DNA of 64,000 nucleotides from Roseomonas haemaphysalidis (lineage in GTDB: Bacteria > Pseudomonadota > Alphaproteobacteria > Acetobacterales > Acetobacteraceae). The stretch lies in NCBI RefSeq assembly GCF_017355405.1, contig NZ_CP061177.1:806001-870000 (forward strand), written 5' to 3'. The notes under the pieces are model-generated. The model saw only the letters and a list, made by a program, of their open reading frames with translations, was not told where the DNA came from and ran no database searches. Below are positions 59,312 to 64,000 of the stretch, piece by piece (positions within the stretch are counted from its first letter, which is position 1; each line of letters starts with the position of its first letter). A program made the position numbers and the translations under genes.

Positions 59312-61375
59312 ATGGACATGCTCGCCAAGCTGCGCCGTGCCATCGGCCACCAGGACCTGCTCTTCGCCGCCGGCCTGGTGCTGCTGCTGGCCGTGCTCGT
59401 GCTGCCGATGCCGAGCTGGCTGGTCGACCTCGGCCTCGCCACCTCCATCACCCTGTCCGTGCTGATCCTGATGGTCGCCATCTGGATCGAGCGGCCGCTG
59501 GACTTCTCCGTCTTTCCCACCGTGCTGCTGGTCGCCACGCTGCTGCGCCTGGCGCTGAACCTGGCCACCACGCGGCTGATCCTGACCAACGGGCACAAGG
59601 GGCTGGACGCGGCGGGCGGGGTCATCCATGGCTTCGCATCCTTTATCGTCGGTGGTGACTTCATCATCGGCGTGATCGTCTTCTCCATCCTGGTGATCGT
59701 GAATTTCATCGTCGTCACCAAGGGTGCCAGCCGCATCGCCGAGGTCGCGGCGCGCTTCAGCCTGGACGCCATGCCCGGCAAGCAGATGGCCATCGACGCC
59801 GACCTCGCCGCCGGCACCATCGACGACACCGAAAGCAAGCGCCGCCGCCGCGAGCTGGAAGACGAGAACGGCTTCTTCGGCGCCATGGACGGCGCGTCCA
59901 AGTTCGTGCGCGGCGACGCCGTCGCCTCCATCATCGTCACGGTGGTCAACGTGCTGGGCGGCATCGTCGTCGGCACGCTGCGGCATGGCATGAGCCTGGA
60001 ATCGGCCGCCGGCAACTACGTCACGCTGGCCGTCGGCGACGGCATCGTCAGCCAGATCCCGGGCCTGATCGTCTCCATCGGCGCCGGCATGCTGGTGTCC
60101 AAGGGCAGCGTGCGCGGCTCCACGGACAAGGCCTTTGTCAGCCAGCTCGGCGCGCAGCCCAAGCCGCTGTACCTGGCGGCCGGCCTGTCGCTGCTGTTCG
60201 CGGTGCTGCCGGGCCTGCCCTTCCTGCCCTTCGTGATGCTGGCCGCGGTGGCGGCCGGCGGCGGCTTTCTCGCCCACCGCGCCGTGGAGCGCCGGGCCGC
60301 GGCCCTGGCCGCCGGCGAGCCGGAGATCGATGCGGCCCCGCGCGAGGAATCCATGGCCGAGCTGATCCGGGTGGACGATGTCCGTCTGGAGCTCGGCATG
60401 GGGCTCGTGTCGCTCACCTCGGGCCGCCAGGGCAGCCTGACGGAGAAGATCAAGAAGCTGCGCCGCGCCTTCGGGCTGGAGTTCGGCTTCATCCTCCCCG
60501 CCGTGCGCATCAAGGACAACATGGACCTGGGCTCGGGCGAGTATTCCGTGCAGGTGCAGGGCGTCGAGGTGGCGCGCGAGACGCTGATGCTCGGCAAGCT
60601 GCTGGCCTTCGCGCCCGGAGGCCAGGACATCACGGTGCCCGGCATCGATACGCAGGAGCCCTCCTTCAAGATCCGCGCCCGCTGGATCGAGCCCGCCATG
60701 CGCGAGATGGCGATGGCCCAGGGCCTGACGGTGGTGGACGCCGAAACAGTGCTGACCACCCACCTGTCCGAGGTGCTGAAGGGCTACATGTCGCAGCTGC
60801 AGGGCTATGCCGCCACGCAGAAGCTGCTGGACGGGCTGGAAAAGGACCAGCAGAAGTTGGTGGCGGATCTGATCCCCGCCGTGCTGCCGCTCGCCACCGT
60901 GCAGAAGGTGCTGGCCACCCTGCTGGCCGAGCGCGTGTCCATCCGCAACCTGCCGCTGATCCTGGAAGCGCTGCACGAGGCCGCCGGCTTCACTCGCAAC
61001 GTGTCCATGCTGACCGAGCACGTGCGGCAGCGGCTGTGCCTGCAGATCTGCCGCGGCCTGTCGCAGGAGGACGGCTACATCACCGCCATTCTGCTGTCTC
61101 CCGAATGGGAGCAGGAGGTGGGCGGTGCGATCCACGAGGAAGGCGACCACCGCTCCTTCGCCATGGCGCCTTCCAAGATCCAGGAGCTGGTGACGGCCAC
61201 GCGCGCGCGCATCGCGGAAGCCGCCTCCAAGGGCGACTGGCCGGCGGTGCTGACCTCGGCGCAGGTGCGGCCCTTCGTGCGCCACCTGGTGGAGCGCATC
61301 AACCCGACCATCGCCGTGATCAGCCATGCCGAGGTGCACCAGCGCGCCAAGCTGCGCACGGTGGGCCAGATCTAG
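59312..61375 (+). CDS. flhA: Flagellar export protein FlhA
   Basis: FlhA forms the nonameric export channel and docking platform. The 687-aa protein has eight N-terminal membrane helices (about 18-330) with the FHIPEP-family loop VTKGASRIAEVAARFSLDAMPGKQMAIDADLAAG near 145-180, and a cytoplasmic domain ending HAEVHQRAKLRTVGQI. Length is normal. fliR follows with its GTG directly after the stop. Confidence 0.97.
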   Translation: MDMLAKLRRAIGHQDLLFAAGLVLLLAVLVLPMPSWLVDLGLATSITLSVLILMVAIWIERPLDFSVFPTVLLVATLLRLALNLATTRLILTNGHKGLDAAGGVIHGFASFIVGGDFIIGVIVFSILVIVNFIVVTKGASRIAEVAARFSLDAMPGKQMAIDADLAAGTIDDTESKRRRRELEDENGFFGAMDGASKFVRGDAVASIIVTVVNVLGGIVVGTLRHGMSLESAAGNYVTLAVGDGIVSQIPGLIVSIGAGMLVSKGSVRGSTDKAFVSQLGAQPKPLYLAAGLSLLFAVLPGLPFLPFVMLAAVAAGGGFLAHRAVERRAAALAAGEPEIDAAPREESMAELIRVDDVRLELGMGLVSLTSGRQGSLTEKIKKLRRAFGLEFGFILPAVRIKDNMDLGSGEYSVQVQGVEVARETLMLGKLLAFAPGGQDITVPGIDTQEPSFKIRARWIEPAMREMAMAQGLTVVDAETVLTTHLSEVLKGYMSQLQGYAATQKLLDGLEKDQQKLVADLIPAVLPLATVQKVLATLLAERVSIRNLPLILEALHEAAGFTRNVSMLTEHVRQRLCLQICRGLSQEDGYITAILLSPEWEQEVGGAIHEEGDHRSFAMAPSKIQELVTATRARIAEAASKGDWPAVLTSAQVRPFVRHLVERINPTIAVISHAEVHQRAKLRTVGQI

Positions 61376-62137
61376 GTGGACACCGCGCTGCCGCTGGCGA
61401 CCTGGCTGCCGGCCGAGATCTTCCGCCTCGCCCTGGTATTCTGCCGCGTTTCGGCGGCGCTGATGGCGCTGCCGGGCTTCGGCGAGCACGCCGTGCCGGT
61501 GCGGGTCCGGCTGTTGGCGGGGCTTGCCGCGGCGCTGTGCATCGCGCCGCTGGCAGGGCCTGCGGTGCCGGTGCCGGGGGTGTGGAGCGTGCTCGGCGCC
61601 ATGGTGGTGGAGGTGGCCACCGGCACGCTGCTGGGCACGCTGTCGCGCATCCTGCTGTCCGCCATCCAGACGGCGGGCCAGTTGATCGGACAAAGCATCG
61701 GGCTGAGCAACGCCTTCGTGTTCGGGCTGGGCAATGACAGTTCCGCCGTGGTGGGGGCGGCGATGTATGCCGGGGCCATCGCCGCACTGTTCACGGTGGA
61801 AGGCCACCATGTCGGGCTGCGCGCGCTGGCGGAAAGCTACAGCTTGGTGCCGCTCGGCGCGCCGCCGCCGCTGGCGGCCTCCGCCCAGGCGGTGACGGCG
61901 ATGACGTCGCGCGCCTTCGGGCTGGCCATGCAGTTCGCTGTGCCGTTCCTGGCGCTGGCGCTGTTGTGCAACCTGGCGATGGCCGGCATCAACCGGGCGC
62001 TGCCGGCCATGCCGGTGTTCATGATCGGCGCGCCGGCGCTGCTGATGGCCGGGCTGCAGCTACTGGCGCTGGTGGCCCCCGGCATCGTCCATGAAAGTCT
62101 CGGCGCCTATGCCGAGGTCTTCGTGATGGCGCGCTGA
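61376..62137 (+). CDS. fliR: Flagellar export gate protein FliR
   Basis: The 253-aa protein has about six membrane helices, LVFCRVSAALMALPGFGEHAVPVRVRLLAGLAAALCIAP in the first part and ALPAMPVFMIGAPALLMAGLQLLALV late. The start is GTG at 61376, directly after the flhA stop; an upstream ATG would overlap flhA. The stop overlaps flhB by one base. Confidence 0.93.
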   Translation: MDTALPLATWLPAEIFRLALVFCRVSAALMALPGFGEHAVPVRVRLLAGLAAALCIAPLAGPAVPVPGVWSVLGAMVVEVATGTLLGTLSRILLSAIQTAGQLIGQSIGLSNAFVFGLGNDSSAVVGAAMYAGAIAALFTVEGHHVGLRALAESYSLVPLGAPPPLAASAQAVTAMTSRAFGLAMQFAVPFLALALLCNLAMAGINRALPAMPVFMIGAPALLMAGLQLLALVAPGIVHESLGAYAEVFVMAR

Positions 62138-63210
62138 TGTCCGAGGACAGCGGCCAGGAAAAAACCCTCGACGCGTCGCAGCGCAAGCTGCAGCAGGCGC
62201 GCGAAAAGGGCGACGTCCCCGCCTCGCGCGAAGGGTCCTCCTTTGGCCTTTATGCCGCGATGTTGATGGCGGTCGGCCTGGCTGGCGGGCTGGCGGCGCG
62301 GCGCATGGGCGAGGTGCTGTTGCCGCTGATCGAGCAGCCGGACGCTTTTCTGGAACTGACCCAGCACGGGCTGCGCGAGGCCGGCCACGCCGCGTTGCAG
62401 GCGATGGGCCTGGCGCTGCTGCCGGTGTTCGGCCTGCTGGTGGCGGGCGCTCTGCTGCCACACCTTTTGCAGAACACCGTGGTGTTTTCCGGCGAGCGGC
62501 TGCGGCCGAAATGGTCGCATGTCTCTCCGATGGCAGGGCTGAAGCGGATCTTCGGCCTGAAGGCCCTGTTTGAGTTCGGCAAGAGCGTGGCCAAGGCCGC
62601 CGCCGTGGCGCTTGCCTGCTGGATCGTCGGCCGCCCGCTGTTCGAGGACAGCGCCGGCATGGTGGGGCTCGACCCCGCCGCGTTTCCCGGCATCGCCACC
62701 CACATGATCATCGCGGTGCTGGCCGCCGTGACGCTGGTGGCCGGCGTGATCGCCGCCGTCGACATCAGTTTCCAGCGCTTCGAATACGCCCGCCGCCAGC
62801 GCATGACATTGCAGGAAATGCGCGAGGAGATGCGCTCCACCGACGGCGACCCGCACGTCAAGGCGGCGCGGCGCAAGAAGCAGCGCCAGGGCTCGCAGCG
62901 CCGCATGATGGCGGACGTGCCGACCGCCACCGTGGTGCTCACCAACCCCACCCACTTCGCCGTGGCCCTGCGCTATGAGCGTGGACAGGACGATGCGCCG
63001 GTCTGCGTGGCCAAGGGTGTGGACGCGCTGGCCCTGCGCATCCGCGCGCTGGCGCATGACGCGGGCGTCGCGGTGATCGAGGACCGGCCGCTGGCGCGTG
63101 CCTTGTATGCCAGCGTCGATGTCGGCGGCATCATCCCGCCGGCGCATTTCGAGGCGGTGGCCAAGGTGATCGGCATTGTCTGGGCGCAAAAGGGCCTGGC
63201 CCGCCGCTGA
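62137..63210 (+). CDS. flhB: Flagellar export switch protein FlhB
   Basis: FlhB switches export specificity from hook to filament. The 357-aa protein has the cytoplasmic start EDSGQEKTLDASQRKLQQAREKGDVPASRE, four membrane helices, and the autocleavage motif NPTH in VVLTNPTHFAVALRYE near residue 270. Length is normal. It is the last classical gene in the operon. Confidence 0.97.
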   Translation: MSEDSGQEKTLDASQRKLQQAREKGDVPASREGSSFGLYAAMLMAVGLAGGLAARRMGEVLLPLIEQPDAFLELTQHGLREAGHAALQAMGLALLPVFGLLVAGALLPHLLQNTVVFSGERLRPKWSHVSPMAGLKRIFGLKALFEFGKSVAKAAAVALACWIVGRPLFEDSAGMVGLDPAAFPGIATHMIIAVLAAVTLVAGVIAAVDISFQRFEYARRQRMTLQEMREEMRSTDGDPHVKAARRKKQRQGSQRRMMADVPTATVVLTNPTHFAVALRYERGQDDAPVCVAKGVDALALRIRALAHDAGVAVIEDRPLARALYASVDVGGIIPPAHFEAVAKVIGIVWAQKGLARR

Positions 63211-63290
63211 GGCACAAGATCGAGACGATCCCGTTTGACCGGCGGGGTGTGGAATTGCGACACCGGGGCTGTCCTGAACCGGAGAATGCC

Positions 63291-63701
63291 ATGCCGCCGC
63301 AGCCCCCCCACCGCCGCGCCCTGCTGGGCGGCCTCGCCACCCTGCTGCTGGCCGGGACCACGCCCGCGCTGGCGGCGTCCGAGGCACCGAAAAAGGAGTT
63401 CGAGTTTCTGCCGCTCGGTGACTTCACGGTGAACCTGCCCACCGCCGGGCGGCGGATGAGCTACGTGGTCGTCACTGTCACGCTTGAAACGCGCAGCGAG
63501 CAGGTGCAGAGCTTCAAGGATGTTTCGCCGCTGCTGCGCCAGGCGGTGTTGCGGCGCCTGATGGCGATGTCCGAGCGCAACGAGCTGCGCCCCGGGGCCA
63601 CCGACCCGGGCCTGCTGCGGGACCGGCTCTACGACACCCTGGCGCAGGTGCGCGAGGAAGGCCTGAAGGATGTGGTGATCACCCGGCTGATCCATAGCTA
63701 G
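63291..63701 (+). CDS. Second FliL-like periplasmic protein
   Basis: The 136-aa protein has a cleavable signal peptide (RRALLGGLATLLLAGTTPALA) and a FliL-type domain: EFEFLPLGDFTVNLPTAGRRMSYVVVTVTLETRSEQVQSFKDVSPLLRQAVLRRLMAMS, ending REEGLKDVVITRLIHS. Unlike classical FliL (30824) it lacks a retained membrane anchor if cleaved. GGAG lies before the ATG at 63291. It follows flhB by 80 nt. Confidence 0.7.
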   Translation: MPPQPPHRRALLGGLATLLLAGTTPALAASEAPKKEFEFLPLGDFTVNLPTAGRRMSYVVVTVTLETRSEQVQSFKDVSPLLRQAVLRRLMAMSERNELRPGATDPGLLRDRLYDTLAQVREEGLKDVVITRLIHS

Positions 63702-63734
63702 GCCGGGCGGGGGCCGCGTGGCCCCCGGGAAGCC

Positions 63735-64000
63735 TTACTGCGTCAGCCGCGCGATGTCGGCCATCGTGACGGTGTTGCCGTTTTCCAGCGCCAGCTGCAT
63801 GGCGCCGGCCGAATCACGGCGCACCTCGGTGATCTTGCCGCTGCTGGTGATGCTGCCGGCCGACTGCCGCGTGTTGCTGGCATCCTCGCCCACCACGCGC
63901 ACGGTGTAGTTGCCGGCGGCCAGGCGCGTGCCATTGCCGTTGTTGCCATCGAAGGCGAAGGTCGTGTCGCCCTTGTTGGCGGCGATGCTGCGGGCGACGG
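63735..64000 (-). CDS. flgD: Flagellar hook capping protein FlgD, 3' part
   Basis: Only the last 88 codons are inside the window; the gene continues beyond the end. The visible reading frame (stop TAA at 63735-63737) has the hook-cap domain pattern GDTTFAFDGNNGNGTRLAAGNYTVRVVGED, matching the D-G-x-x-x-x-G-x-x-L/P-x-G-x-Y core of FlgD, and ends GNTVTMADIARLTQ. FlgD caps the growing hook. Convergent with the FliL-like gene. Confidence 0.8.
   Translation of the reverse strand, partial: VARSIAANKGDTTFAFDGNNGNGTRLAAGNYTVRVVGEDASNTRQSAGSITSSGKITEVRRDSAGAMQLALENGNTVTMADIARLTQ

Noticed and set aside
1..64000. tRNA, rRNA, CRISPR arrays and insertion sequences
   Set aside because: No cloverleaf, spaced direct repeats or transposase was recognised on either strand; small RNAs cannot be excluded by eye.

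Overview
The window reads as the chromosome of a high-GC alphaproteobacterium, most likely Rhodospirillales/Acetobacteraceae (Roseomonas-like). The reasons are the strong GC bias with G/C in third positions, FlaF and FlbT flagellin regulators, a DUF1217-type flagellar protein, a MotE-like protein, and separate single-domain FlgJ and SltF-like transglycosylase genes. The genus is an inference. No rRNA, tRNA, CRISPR array or insertion sequence was recognised.

Bases 1-19,900 hold housekeeping and metabolic genes: cobB (cut by the window start), cobT and cobS; a VOC dioxygenase-like gene and an alpha/beta hydrolase; hisB-hisH-(GNAT)-hisA; a family 2 glycosyltransferase; a class A penicillin-binding protein; an orphan amino-acid-type substrate-binding protein; galE; a three-subunit molybdenum aldehyde oxidoreductase of the PaoABC type; a DUF1612-like HTH protein; and a small membrane protein.

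Bases 19,960 to the end hold a nearly complete flagellar locus. A minus-strand unit runs motA, an 808-residue periplasmic repeat protein, flgF, flgG, flgA, flgH. Then come an SltF-like transglycosylase, two unknown small genes, and a minus-strand unit fliL-fliM-(DUF6468-like)-(motE-like). A plus-strand unit carries fliF-fliH-fliN-fliP-(small gene)-fliG-(unknown)-motB, followed by flgE, flgK, flgL, an unknown gene and flgI. Between flgI and flgJ lies an accessory block (43.5-51.1 kb): two small genes, an unknown protein, a secreted trypsin-like protease, fliJ, a tandem ParB-like protein, a recombinase-N-domain-like protein and a bactofilin. After it come flgJ-flgN, flagellin fliC, flaF, flbT, a FlaG-like gene, a DUF1217 protein, fliI (opposite strand), and flgB-flgC-fliE-fliQ-flhA-fliR-flhB plus a second FliL-like gene. 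The final bases hold the 3' end of flgD on the minus strand.

The most striking unexplained signal is a short A-rich element, TGCGAAAAA, embedded in GC-rich DNA. It is always in the same orientation as the gene it precedes and lies 22-120 nt before the start codon, upstream of at least fifteen transcription units, known flagellar genes and unknown ones alike. It is absent from convincing promoter positions in the first 20 kb. It looks like a flagellar-regulon promoter or operator element, and it ties the unknown genes (ParB-like, bactofilin, several small ORFs) to the flagellar programme.
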